Shown: positions 34,301-44,179 of the stretch, one piece after another
Position numbering within the stretch: the first letter of the stretch is position 1
How the letters are laid out: every line of letters starts with the position of its first letter
Source of the DNA: Limnomonas spitsbergensis
Taxonomy: Eukaryota > Chlorophyta > Chlorophyceae > Chlamydomonadales
Direction: 5' to 3'
DNA length: 64,000 nucleotides
NCBI GenBank assembly: GCA_037349105.1
Contig: JAYJMM010000081.1
Coordinates: 1,798,001 to 1,862,000, forward strand
Made by a program: the position numbers and the translations under genes
The notes under the pieces: model-generated
Seen by the model: only the letters and a program-made list of their open reading frames with translations
The model's database searches: none
What the model was told of the DNA's origin: nothing

Positions 34301-37300
34301 AGGGTTTGGGGTTAAGGGTTTGGTGCTTGAGAGTTAGGATTTAGGGTTCGGGGTTTGGTGCTTTGGATCTAGGATTTAGGGTTAAGGGTTTGGTGCTTGG
34401 GATTGCCAATAATTTAGGGGCCCTTAAGCCCCAATCCTCCAACCCTTACCCCCAACCCCCCTCTCACCTGTTCATCCCTAAATCCCAACCCCTGACCCCC
34501 TCTCACCTGCTGATTCCTAAACCCTCATCCTAATCCCTCCACCTCGTCACCTGCTGGTCACCTGCTGGTCATCTGCCTGATCACTGCGTCATTGAGCGTG
34601 CCCCCCTCCATCACTTCGAGGACCAGGTACATGGACATGCGCACAGAGTCCAAGCTGCTCAAGTCCGCAGCGCCCATGCCCACCACATGAATGATATTCC
34701 TGTTTGGGCGTTTGGGCGTTAGTATTTAGGGTCGAGGGTGGAACATGCATGTGGCTGGTCAGATTCATACTTCCCATGCCCACCACATGAATGATGATAT
34801 GCCTGTCCAGGCATTAGGGATCAGGGCTGAGGGATCAATCAAAATGCTCATGGTGAGTTCAGGCTGGTCAGCAACAAGGAATTAGGGCTTAGGGGTCAGC
34901 GGCGCCCATGCCCACAACCACGCTGGCGATGGTCCAGCACCGGGTCAAGGGTCTAGGGTTCAGGGTTTAAGGATAAACTCCTAAACCCTTAACCCTAAAC
35001 ACTGACGATGGTCCAGCTCCGAGATCAGGGTATAGGGTTCAGGGTTTAGGGATAAACCCCTAAACCCTTAACCCTAAACGCTGGCGATAGTCCCTCACCG
35101 GGTTAAGGGTCTAGGGTTCAGGGTTATGGGATAAACCCCCTGAACCCTTAACCCTAAACGCTGGCCATGGTCCAGCACCGGGTTAAGCGTCTAGGGTAAA
35201 GGGTTATGGGACAAACACCTAAACCCTGAACTAAAAACGCTGGCGATGGCCCAGCACTGGGGTAAGGGTAAATGGTTTAGGGTTAAGGGATGAGAACCCC
35301 TAAACCCTTAACCCTAAACGCTGGCGATAGTCCTGCACCGGGTTGGGGGTCTAGGGTCAAGGGTTATGGGATAAACCCCTTAACCTAAACGCTGGCGATG
35401 GTCCAGCACCGGGTTAGGTGTATAGGGTTTAGGGTTATGGGATTACCCCTGAACCCTCAACCCTAAACGCTGGCAATGGTCCAGCACCGGGTTAAGTGTA
35501 TAGGGTTTAGGGTTATGGGATTAACCCCTGAACCCTCAACCCTAAACGCTGGCAATGGTCCAGCACCGGGTAGCATGGTTGATGGATTAGGTGTGGGGTG
35601 CAGTTGGACCTGAACCCTGTCTATGACATGAATGATATTTCTGGTTGGTGGTGTTTCATTTTCAGGGGGGAAGTCAGTTACCTATCAGCTACAACCCCGC
35701 TTTCCGCTAGAGGTCCCAGGTGTGGACAGCCATGCTGCTGGGGCCGCCAGCCATAGGCCAGTCCAGATTTGCCCCCCCCCTCCAGAAGCAACACCCCACC
35801 TTACCCATCCTTGCCACACGACGCAGTCCCCACGTAAGCAAGCAAGTCAATACGCACCCTGGGCCCAACACGAAATCTCGCGGGTTTCGGAGCTTGAACA
35901 AGAGGTCCCGGCCATTTCAAACAAATCTAGGGCATGGGCGCAGATGTTGCACACACAGATGTTGCGCACCCCACCCAACATGAGGTAACGGCCCTTACAA
36001 ACATATCTCGTGTGTGGGCGCAGATGTTGCACACACAGATGTTGCACACACAGATGTTGCACACACAGATGTTCCACACCCCACCCCACACAGATGTTGC
36101 ACACACAGATGTTGCACACACAGATGTTCCACACCCCACCCCACGAGATCTCCCGGGTTCCAGAGCTTTAACACGAGGTTTTCAAACATCTATAGTGCGT
36201 GGGCACAGGTGTTGCAAGCACACTGGTTGCACAAACAGATGCTGCACGCACAGATGTTGCACACCCCACCCCATGAGATCTCACGGGTTCTGCAGCTTGC
36301 ACATCAGCTCGCCCTCCAGCAGCAGCTCCTTGAGGTCGCCGGTGTCCCGCAGCACGCCCGGCCTCAACTGCTTCACCGCCACCGTGATGGGACCGCCCCC
36401 GCCACCAGACCCCACCATGGCACCACTGCAGGATCCAACGTCCCTGGGTCTCAACCTGGCAGTGTCCACAGGGCGGAGGAAGGTAGAAAACAGGCTTTAA
36501 AGGGGAAACAGCGCAATTTGGTGTCCAGTTTTTCACTGAATGAATGAAGGCATAAAGAGGGCAGCGGAATCGAAAACAGCATATAGGAAGCTATCATGGT
36601 AGGTACCAAAGGGTAGAAGCGTCATCGTATTCCAAGGTTCAATACATCTTCGCATCTTAGACAGTGCTGTGCCACTAGCGGTCCTTGCGGTGGCTGAATG
36701 ACGTAGGTGGCTTTCAGTCACAGTAGTTCAAGGCAAATCCAGCTACTCTTAGCGGCAAAATATCGTAATTCACATGATTTCTGAATTATGGCGCAATTGC
36801 ACAGCCCTGATTTTAAACCTGCCTCCCCTCACAGCCCCCCAATCTCCCCATGCTCCCCCCCTCACCGCCTTCCCCAATCTCCCCATGCTCCCCCCCTCAC
36901 CGCCTTCCCCTATCTCCCCATGCTCCCCCCCTCACAGCCCCCCAATCTCCCCATGCTCCCCCCCTCACCGCCTCGCCCCATCTCCCTATGCTCCCCCCCT
37001 CACAGCCCCCCAATCTCCCCATGCTCCCCCCCTCACCGCCTCCCCCCAATCTCCCCATGCTCCCCCCCTCACCGCCTTCCCCTATCTCCCCATGCTCCCC
37101 CCCTCACAGCCCCCCAATCTCCCCATGCTCCCCCCCTCACCGCCTTCCCCCATCTCCCCATGCTCCCCCCCTCACCGCCTTCCCCCATCTCCCCATGCTC
37201 CCCCCCTCACCGCCTTCCCCCATCTCCCCATGCTCCCCCCCTCACCGCCGCCCCCAATCTCCCCATGCTCCCCCCCTCCCCGCCGCCCCCCAACTCCCCA

Positions 37301-40300
37301 TGCTCCCCCCCTCCCCGCCTCCCCCCAACTCCCCATGCTCCCCCCCTCCCCGCCGCCCCCCAACTCCCATGCTCCCCCCCTCACCGCCTCCCCCCAACTC
37401 CCCATGCTCCCCCCCTCACCGCTCCCCCCAACTCCCCATGCTCCCCCCCTCACCGCCTTCCCCAATCTCCCCATGCTCCCCCCCTCACCGCTCCCCCCAA
37501 CTCCCCATGCTCCCCCCCTCCCCGCCGCCCCCCAACTCCCCATGCTCCCCCCCTCACCGCCTCCCCCCAACTCCCCATGCTCCCCCCCTCACCGCTCCCC
37601 CCAACTCCCCATGCTCCCCCCCTCACCGCCTCCCCCCAACTCCCCATGCTCCCTCCCTCATCGCCTCCCCCAATCTCCCCATGCTCCCCCCCTCACCGCC
37701 TTCCCCTATCTCCCCATGCTCCCCCCCTCACCGCCTCCCCCCATCTCCCAATGCTCCCCCCGTCATCGCCTCCCCCAATCTCCCCATGCTCCCCCCCTCA
37801 CCGCCGCCCCCAATCTCCCCATGCTCCCCCCCTCACCGCCTCCCCCCAACTCCCCATGCTCCCCCCCTCACCGCCTTCCCCCATCTCCCCATGCTCCCCC
37901 CCTCACCGCCTCCCCCCAACTCCCCATGCTCCCCCCCTCACCGCCTCCCCCCAACTCCCCATGCTCCCCCCCTCACCGCCGCCCCCAATCTCCCCATGCT
38001 CCCCCCCTCACCGCCTTCCCCCATCTCCCCATGCTCCCCCCCTCACCGCCGCCCCCAATCTCCCCATGCTCCCCCCCTCACCGCCTCCCCCCAACTCCCC
38101 ATGCTCCCCCCCTCATTGCCTTCCCCCATCTCCCCATGCTCCCCCCCTCACCGCCTCCCCCCAACTCCCCATGCTCCCCCCCTCACCGCCTCCCCCCAAC
38201 TCCCCATGCTCCCCCCCTCACCGCTCCCCCCATCTCCCCATGATCCCCCCTCATCGCCTCCCTCAAACTCCCCATGCTCCCCCCCTTAACGCCTCCCCCC
38301 ATCTCCACATGCCCCCCCCCCTCACCGCCTCCCCCCACGCTCCCCCCCTCACCACCTCCTCTCATTTCCCCATGCTCCCCCCCTCATTGCCTCGTACCAT
38401 CTCCCCATGCTCCCCCCACCCACTTACAGCCCCCCCTTCTCCCCATGACCCCCCCTCACAGCCCCCCCTTCTCCCCATGCCCCGCCCTCACAGCCCCCCT
38501 TCTCCCCATGCCCTCCCCCACAGCCCCCCTTTCTCCCCATACCCCCCCTCACAGCCCCCCCTTCTCCCCAGGCCCCCCCCTCACAGCCCCACCTTCTCCC
38601 ATGCCCCCCCTTCCCCCCTCACAGCCCCCCCTTCTCCCCATGCCCCCCCTCACAGCCCCCCTTCTCCCATGCCCCCCCTTCCCCCCATGCTCCTCCCCAC
38701 ACACCCCCCCTCCCCTTCTCCCCACAGACCCCCCCATTCTCCCCATGCATCACGCACATGGCTTTATGCACTAGCGCGAAAGCGCCTTCGCCCATCTTCC
38801 CAAGATCGTCTAGCCTGTTGGGGTGGACGAACAGGTCCTCCAGAATCTCCTGAAGAAAGCAGGGAGGGGGCAGGTGGGGGCAGGGAGGGGGCAAGATTCA
38901 GGGCTTAGAGTGTAGGCAGTAGTGCGGGAATAGGGAGGGTTGAAGGTGCAGGGTTAACCAACCACCACCAACCAACTAGGCAGGAGGGAGCGAGGTTTAG
39001 GGCTTGGCGAGGAGGCAGTAGTGAGGGATAGGGGAGGGCTGAAGGTAGGTGCAGGCTTGCATCCACCCATCATCCACTTACAGCCACTGACCATTCACCA
39101 CTCACCCACCAGTCCATCACCAATTGCCAAATCACTCACCCACCACCAACAGCCGTACCAATCACCCACCAGTCCACCACCAATTGCCAAACCACTCACC
39201 CACCACCAACAGCCGTACCAATCACCCACCAGTCCACCACCAATTGTCGTACCACTCACCCACCACCAACAGCCGTACCAATCACCCACCAGTCCACCAC
39301 CAATTGCCGTACCACTCACCCACCACCAACAGCCGTACCAATCACCCACCAGGCCACCACAAATTGCCGTACCACTCACCCACCACCAACAGCCGTACCA
39401 ATCACCCACCAGTCCACCACCAATTACCGTACCACTCACCCACCACCAACAGCCGTACCAATCACCCACCAGTCCACCACCAATTGCCGTACCACTCACC
39501 CACCACCAACAGCCGTACCAATCACCCACCAGTCCACCACCAATTGCCGTACCACTCACCCACCACCAACAGCCGTACCACTCACCCACCAGTCCACGAC
39601 CAATTGCCGTACCACTCACCCACCACCAACAGCCGTACCAATCACCCACCAGTCCACCACAAATTGCCGAATCACTCACCCACCACCAACAGCAGTACCA
39701 CTCACTTACCAGGCCACCACCAACTGTCAAACCACTCACCCACCCACCACCTACCTTGAGAATGGTCTCTGGCTGTAGCCTCCTCAGACTTGCATCCAAG
39801 GCAGCAGACTCGTCCTTTGCCTTGTCAGCATCCACGGGGAACGTACCGCCTGGTTCAAGTAAAGGGGCATGAGCTGTCATTATAACGTCACCATCGCCTC
39901 TATCCCCATGTCTGCATAAAGGATGCATCATCCCGCACGGTATTGCCAAGCCCTGTCAGGGCACAGCTTGGGTTATGCCGAGCCCTGTCAGGGCACAGCT
40001 TGGGTTCTGCCTTGGAATCTTTCCCTAGCTCCTACGTTCACGGCCTCATTTTTTGAACAAGTTTTCGGTATGTAATTACTGGTCTCCTTCCCGCCCAATC
40101 TTGCTCCCGAACCAGACCTGGGTGCCTGGCTGTAGGGGCCCAGACCTGGCGTCTGCCCTTGAAGGACCAAGCATCCAGACCTGGTGTCTGCCCTTGAAGG
40201 ACCAGGCCTGGGTGCCTGCCATTGAAAGACCAGACCTAGCATCTGCCCTTGAAGGACCAAGCATCCAGACCTGGTGTCAGGACCATGGTAGCACAATCCG

Positions 40301-43300
40301 GCTGAATCTGTGCCGTATCGTGGCACTTTGGTAGGACAATCCGGCTTTACCTGCGCTGTATTGCGCCGTATCATGCCGTATCGTGCTACCACGGTGTGGA
40401 CTGGGGGGGAACATGCCCAGGGGAAGCAATTTGTGCGTGCTGCAACAGCTACATCTAACAGATCAAGAGGCTTTCCTGTCAGCCCTAAGTGGGGAGGACA
40501 GACCACACATGGCAGAGGCCGCTGAATGCCAATATCACAATGCCGAAGGGGACCCGAACCTTGACCAACCTGTAGCTGGTGGATCAAGCAACAGGGCCTG
40601 CTCCACCTGCCCCCTCTGGCTATGGGAAATTTATAAATTATGTACCTGAATTGTAGCTATATCAACCTAGAATAAGCAGGGAGGGGGCGCGTCTGGTGTA
40701 TGTGCATGCAGCCATGCACTGCCGGCTCATTAGAGATGTCAGCAACGTGTTGTCGCAACTATACTTTGGACTGAAAACAGGATTGGTTATGCTGCGGATT
40801 GGTTACGCTGCGGCATACCTTGCTTAAATGCCACCATGCAGTCAGCGGCATCAATAATATGATGCTCCCCATGTAGTCTGTTCAACTTGCATGCTGATTC
40901 CCATGCATTCCCCATGCAGTATACTTAGTTTGCATGCTGATCCCCATGCATTCCCCATGCAGTATACTTAGTTTGCATGCGGATCCCCATGCATTCCCCA
41001 TGCAGTCTACTTAGTTTGCATGCTGATCCCCATGCATTCCCCATGCAGTATACTTAGTTTGCATGCTGATCCCCATGCATTCCCCATGCAGTCTACTTAG
41101 TTTGCATGCTGATCCCCATGCATTCCCCATGCAGTATACTTAGTTTGCATGCTGATCCCCATGCATTCCCCATGCAGTCTACTTAGTTTGCATGCTGATC
41201 CCCATGCATTCCCCATGCAGTATACTTAGTTTGCATGCTGATCCCCATGCATTCCCCATGCAGTCTACTTGATTTGCATGCTGATCCCCATGCATTCCCC
41301 ATGCAGTATACTTAGTTTGCATGCTGATCCCCATGCATTCCCCATGCAGTCTACTTAGTTTGCATGCTGATCCCCATGCATTCCCCGTGCAGTATACTTA
41401 GTTTGCATGCAGTCTACTTAGTTTGCATGCTGATCCCCATGCATTCCCCGTGCAGTATACTTAGTTTGCATGCAGTCTACTTAGTTTGCGTGCTGATCCC
41501 CATGCATTATATTTAGTTTGCGTGCTCATCCCCATACAGTCTGCTCAATTTGCATGGTGATCCCCTTGCATTCCCCATGCAGTCTACTTAGTTTGCATGC
41601 TGATCCCCATGCATTCCCCATGCAGTCTACTTAGTATGCGTGCTCATCCACATGCAGCCTGCTCAATTTGCATGCTGCTCCCCATGCATTCTACTTAATG
41701 TGCATGCTCATCCCCATGCATTCTACTTCATTTGCATGCTGAACCCCATGCATTCTACTTCACTTGCATGCTGATCCCCATGCATTCTAATTCACTTGCA
41801 TGCTGATCCCCATGCATTCTACTTGATTTGCATGCTGATCCCCATGCATTCTACTTGATTTGCATGCTGATCCCCATGCATTCTACTTAATTAGCATGCT
41901 GATCCCCATGCATTCTACTTCACTTGCATGCTGATCCCCATGCATTCTACTTAATTTGCATGCTGCTCCCCATGCAGTCAGCGGCATGAATAACATGCTG
42001 CCACCCATGTAGTGTGCTCAACTTGCATGCTGATCCCTATGCAGTGTGTTCAACTTGAATTCTGATCCCCATGCATTCTACTTCACTTGCATGCTGATCC
42101 CCATGCATTCTACTTCACTTGCATGCTGATCCCCATGCATTCTACTTCATTTGCATGCTGAACCCCATGCATTCTACTTCACTTGCATGCTGATCCCCAT
42201 GCATTCTACTTCACTTGCATGCTGAACCCCATGCATTCTACTTCACTTGCATGCTGATCCCCATGCAGTCAGTGGCATGAATAACATGCTGCCACCCATG
42301 TAGTGTGCTCAATTTGCATGCTGATCCCTATGCATTATACTTAATTTGCATGCTGATCCCCATGCAGTCAGTGGCATGAATAACATGCTGCCACCCATGT
42401 AGTGTGCTCAACTTGCATGCTGATCCCTATGCAGTGTGTTCAACTTGAATTCTGATCCCCATGCATTCTACTTCATTTGCATGCTGATCCCCATGCATTC
42501 TACTTAATGTGCATGCTGATCCCTAAACATTCTACTTAATGTGCATGCTGATCCCCATGCATTCTACTTAATGTGCATGCTGATCCCCATGCATTCTACT
42601 TAATGTGCATGCTGATCCCCATGCATTCTACTTAATGTGCATGCTGATCCCTAAACATTCTACTTAATTTGCATGCTGATCCCCAAACAGTCAGTGGCAT
42701 GAATAACATGCTGCTCCCCATGTAGTGTGCTCAACTTGCATGCTGAACCCCATGCATTCTACTTCATTTGCATGCTGATCCCCACACATTCTACTTCATT
42801 TGCATGCTGATCCCCAAACAGTCAGTGGCATGAATAACATGCTGCTCCCCATGTAGTGTGCTCAACTTGCATGCTGATCCCCATGCATTCTACTTCACTT
42901 GCATGCTGATCCCCATGCATTCTACTTCATTTGCATGCTGATCCCCATGCATTCTACTTAATGTGCATGCTGATCCCCATGCATTCTACTTAATGTGCAT
43001 GCTGATCCCCATGCATTCTACTTAATGTGCATGCTGATCCCCATGCATTCTACTTAATTTGCATGCTGATCCCCATGCATTCTACCTCATTTTCTACCTG
43101 CCCTGCCATGCAACCCTACATTTGCCCTACCCATGCATTCTACCTCATTTTCTACCTGCATTCTACCTCATTAATGTGCATGCTGATCCCCATGCAGTCT
43201 GCTCAATTTGCAGGCTGATCTCCATGCAGTCCCCATGCAATCTGCTTTACTTGAGTGCAGACCTCCATGCAGACAGATGCATGACTGGCATGCTGATCCC

Positions 43301-43451
43301 CATGCGACCCCGATGCAGACAGCTTGTCTTGCATGCGGACCCCCATGCAAATAGCGGAATGTGCATGCAGACCCCCACCTGCAGCTGTGCCCAGCACCAC
43401 CTTGGCCGTTTCCAGGAACTGGTCGAGCGTTCTGGGAGCTTCGTCAGGTGC
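25357..43451 (-). CDS. TKL-like protein kinase with long activation-segment insertion
   Basis: Eleven minus-strand GT-AG exons join in frame: 43451-43379, 39849-39755, 38849-38758, 36425-36285, 34699-34562, 31660-31508, 30839-30744, 29525-28352, 27598-27536, 26690-26568, 25551-25357 (2,343 nt, 780 aa plus stop). No initiator Met was found; more 5' exons are likely. Kinase motifs in order: Gly loop LGKMGEGAFALVHKA, VAVKQL (ATP lysine), ELLLEGELMCKLQNPNIIHV (C-helix Glu), YLVLEVMEGGTL, catalytic loop ILHRDLKLENCLL, magnesium loop LADFGLHK, VGSLMYMAPEMF, DVFSFAVIMYELFNGR, PEGWPEPLRTLIEACWDQEP, AKRPPF. HRDLK plus the CWDQEPAKRPPF end indicate a Ser/Thr kinase of the tyrosine-kinase-like group. 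Between DFG and MAPE lie about 415 extra residues, most in exon 29525-28352. All catalytic residues are present, so an active cytosolic signalling kinase is expected; its pathway is unknown. Confidence 0.92.
25555..26350. repeat. 60-bp TTTAGGG-containing array in kinase last intron
   Basis: About 13 copies of a 60-61 bp unit: GGCAGTACATTGTTTAGGGT, TAAGGGGGTTTAAGGTTCAG, GGTGCGGTTCAGTCAGCCCC. On the transcribed strand each unit resembles the acceptor region before the last kinase exon (TGTACTGCCTGG..). Confidence 0.93.
26350..26612 (-). repeat. Copies of kinase exon 10 end plus donor
   Basis: The exon end and donor (minus TACTGCTTCCAAAGGGCACAG|GTGTG at 26590-26563) is repeated at least four times downstream as TACTGCTTCGAAAAGGACAC-AG|GTGTG and variants, about 38-48 bp apart. 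Confidence 0.88.
26990..27535. repeat. 21-bp minisatellite AGCCCACCACCACTCCCCACC in kinase intron
   Basis: About 25 units beginning at the donor of exon 27598-27536. The minus sequence of the donor, GTG|GTGAGTGGTGGTGGGCTG, is itself the repeat unit. It is stop-free on plus, which gives a spurious Pro/His/Thr-rich open frame of about 300 codons. Confidence 0.92.
28245..28345 (-). repeat. Dispersed repeat with ACGCCCC..GGGGCGT hairpin
   Basis: GATGTGGCTTCGGCCCAGGC, then TGTTTCC...TCACGCCCCCCACAGGGCGT and TTCTTTCTTTC. Related copies lie at 31895-31980 (same orientation) and 55855-55940 (opposite). It lies immediately beyond the donor of kinase exon 8. Confidence 0.75.
28352..29525 (-). other. 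Kinase exon 8: 391-codon insertion in the activation segment
   Basis: This exon sits between the DFG exon (30839-30744) and the MAPE exon (27598-27536), with matching splice phases on both sides (AT|G and phase 0). It encodes Ser/Gly/Ala/Asn-rich low-complexity sequence starting SYYGGTMFSSGNGFKAPLPL, including an 11-residue Ala run (GGGSAAAAAAAAAQQHQQ), a possible helix (ADIDAQGEEEE) and ending EWNFADATRQ. It has many Ser/Thr sites and no recognised domain. Confidence 0.85.
29575..29790 (-). repeat. Two decoy copies of kinase exon 8 start
   Basis: The exon start encoding SYYGGTMFSSGNGFKAPLPL with its acceptor (29455-29535) recurs at about 29592-29668 and 29729-29790. The nearer copy is almost identical and the farther one is more decayed; copies are about 135 bp apart. 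Confidence 0.88.
29845..30010 (-). repeat. SINE-like dispersed repeat copy
   Basis: Inverted relative to the copy at 11030: GGCCTCCGGCCGGTGGCCCA, AGCAGCAGGGCTGGCCGCA, then TGTAGCTGAACTGTAGCTG. Confidence 0.68.
30360..30740 (-). repeat. Degenerate copies of kinase DFG-exon end plus donor
   Basis: ACTCACTTGCCACCATACAT units (minus: ATGTATGGTGGCAAGTGAG, the exon 7 donor region) repeat about every 40 bp. Near 30500-30565 a longer decayed copy includes the exon part (minus GGCGGC...GTGGGATGCTC, from the GPNGGLGGSVKDGS coding sequence). Confidence 0.78.
30838..30990 (-). repeat. Tandem copies of the DFG-exon acceptor
   Basis: Minus TTGCACTCATAGGATTGTAA-type units of 24 bp, six or so, lead directly to the true acceptor GCACTCTCAG|GATTGCAAAG at 30850-30830. 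Confidence 0.88.
31005..31507 (-). repeat. Two copies of the HRD catalytic-loop exon end plus donor
   Basis: The exon end encoding HRDLKLENCLLSAGPCKQ and its GTAAGG donor (31562-31502) is repeated at about 31412-31345 (HRDFKLGNCMLS) and 31260-31195 (HRDLKLGNCMLS). Spacers contain AGCAGCAGCAG and CTGAGCAGGGGTGAGGAGAG. The unit is about 150 bp and the copies are 90% or more alike. Confidence 0.9.
31895..31982 (-). repeat. Dispersed repeat with CGCCCC..GGGGCG hairpin
   Basis: Second copy of the element at 28245: ATGTGGCTTCGGCCCCGAGC, TGTTCCC, CACGCCCCTAGGGGGGCGTA, (TTTC)n. It borders the 20-bp array. Confidence 0.75.
31983..34225. repeat. 2.2 kb array of a 20-bp unit, about 112 copies
   Basis: Unit CATGCATCCACCCACGGCC[TC] with almost no length variation; variation is mainly C/T at one position plus rare CACAGC and GCATAC variants. 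The rare variants recur at a 320-bp spacing (32851/33171 and 32961/33281), so blocks of 16 units were duplicated. It lies in the intron between kinase exons 34699-34562 and 31660-31508. All three plus frames are open because 20 is not a multiple of three and the unit has no stop. Confidence 0.97.
34250..34420. repeat. TTTAGGG-like degenerate repeat
   Basis: GGTTTGGTGCTTGGGATTTA with GGGTTAAGGG motifs in six or so irregular copies at the edge of the 20-bp array. Confidence 0.8.
34900..35585. repeat. About 85-bp array with internal dyad of CCCTAA/TTAGGG
   Basis: Eight or so units of CTGGCGATGGTCCAGCACCG, GGTTAAGGGTCTAGGGTTCA, then AACCCCTAAACCCTTAACCC. Each unit carries TTAGGG-type and CCCTAA-type motifs facing each other, so it can fold back. 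Confidence 0.9.
35655..35790 (+). repeat. SINE-like dispersed repeat copy
   Basis: GTCAGTTACCTATCAGCTAC, GTGTGGACAGCCATGCTGCT, GGGGCCGCCAGCCATAGGCC; same orientation as the copy at 11030. Confidence 0.65.
35855..36284 (-). repeat. Copies of kinase exon 4 end plus donor, with 20-bp ladder
   Basis: The exon end and donor AAGCTGCAGAACCC|GTGAG (36298-36280) recurs on minus at about 36168-36140 (AAAGCTCTGGAACCCGGGAG) and 35906-35872 (CAAGCTCCGAAACCCGCGAG). They are separated by GTGTGCAACATCTGTGTGTG units of about 18-20 bp. Confidence 0.88.
36815..38757. repeat. 1.9 kb C-rich array, about 35-bp unit
   Basis: Unit CTCCCCATGCTCCCCCCCTC plus ACCGCCTCCCCCCAA, about 45 copies, then a CTCACAGCCCCCCTTCTCCC variant from 38400 on. 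It fills the kinase intron between exons 38849-38758 and 36425-36285; the sense strand is G-rich. Unit-like sequence starts right at the donor (minus CATGGGGAGAATGGGG). The long Pro-rich plus frames here are artefacts. Confidence 0.95.
39065..39754. repeat. 60-bp array in kinase intron
   Basis: About 11 copies of a 60-bp unit (ACTCACCCACCACCAACAGC, CGTACCAATCACCCACCAGT, CCACCACCAATTGCC). It starts at the donor of exon 39849-39755, whose GTAGGTGGTGGGTGGGTGAG is repeat-like. Stop-free on both strands for about 280 codons. Confidence 0.95.
40100..40283. repeat. Short repeat of AGACCTGG..TGCCCTTGAAGGACCA
   Basis: Four or five units of 25-40 bp containing CTGCCCTTGAAGGACCA. Confidence 0.8.
40284..40395. 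mobile_element. MITE-like element with GGTAGCAC termini
   Basis: About 110 bp with inverted ends CCATGGTAGCAC and GTGCTACCACGG and internal CAATCCGGC, CCGTATCATGCCGTATCG. A second copy with GGTAGCAC..GTGCTACC ends lies at 57639-57762. No coding capacity. Confidence 0.68.
40540..40665 (-). repeat. SINE-like dispersed repeat copy (degenerate)
   Basis: ACCTGTAGCTGGTGGATCAA, GCAACAGGGCCTGCTCCAC and GAATTGTAGCTATAT are weak matches to the family at 11030 and 51235. Confidence 0.5.
40845..43240. repeat. 2.4 kb tandem array GCATGCTGATCCCCATGCAT
   Basis: Sub-units of about 22 and 44 bp: TTTGCATGCTGATCCCCATG, CATTCCCCATGCAGTATACT and TAGT. The 5' part (40900-41480) is a regular alternation of CAGTATACT and CAGTCTACT; the 3' part uses CATTCTACTTCA / AATGTGC forms with repeated GTCAGTGGCATGAATAACAT blocks. 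It fills the kinase intron downstream of exon 43451-43379. Confidence 0.95.
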
Positions 43452-43454
43452 CTG

Positions 43455-44175
43455 TGGGTTATGGCAGCATGCTCTTGGTGGGGTGACGGAAACATAATAT
43501 AGGCAGACTGGTCGACATGGTCGGCATATAGGCCTTGTCACCCTTAGCGCCACCAGGCGAGCAGGAATGAGACATGCATTACTCAGCCACCGCCACATAA
43601 GGAGGAGAGAATCGAGACTTGGTAAGCATCGATGCGTTGACGCTGTCACGACAAAGACAAGTATGATTTCGGCCAAAACCAAACGTCACAGGTGGACATA
43701 AACACGGTCGCATCGGCGTGATTGCAGCACCAAAGAAGCAAAAAGGTGTTCATGGGGGTACGATGCTGTCCAGCTGCGTCCTTGCAGCACAAGCGTGTCC
43801 AAAAGCCAGGGGAAAATCCGCAAGGTGCTTGTCAGAGGTGCACGAAAACGCACGCATGCGAGCTGAGGGGCTTATCCCTGACCCATCCGTCCACTGACAA
43901 CGCACCAAGATATCGATCAGCATGGCAGGCGTCGGCTTGATCGCCCTCGCTGTTCCTGCCATTCCTATGCCCAGCTGCTTATGAAAAGGGGTGCCTTCTT
44001 CCGCGGAAAAAGACTTTGATAACGAAGAGGAAGGAGAACGCCAATGCGGCGTGGATACCCCGGGGTCGGCCTGAGGTCTCGGTAGTCACACTTGGGAGTG
44101 CCCCTTGAGTACTAAAATCCCGGACTAAAATCCCGGACTAAAATCCCGGATGCCGCGTGTCGTCAGGGTGCCTCC
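43455..44175. other. Stretch upstream of the first kinase exon found
   Basis: No convincing further kinase exon could be placed. CGGACTAAAATCC is repeated near 44117-44148. The kinase N-terminus may lie here or beyond the inverted duplication. Confidence 0.4.
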
Positions 44176-44179
44176 AAGT

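Noticed and set aside
31852..34337. Three overlapping plus-strand open frames of 749-804 codons
   Set aside because: They are the same 20-bp minisatellite read in three frames, lie in an intron of the minus-strand kinase and have no non-repetitive domain.
36774..38908. Pro/Ser-rich plus frames of 479-706 codons
   Set aside because: Pure C-rich tandem repeat with no stop; the real exons (38849-38758, 36425-36285) are on the other strand.
39021..39949. Frames of about 280 codons on both strands
   Set aside because: The 60-bp array is a multiple of three and stop-free on both strands; only 39849-39755 is a supported exon.
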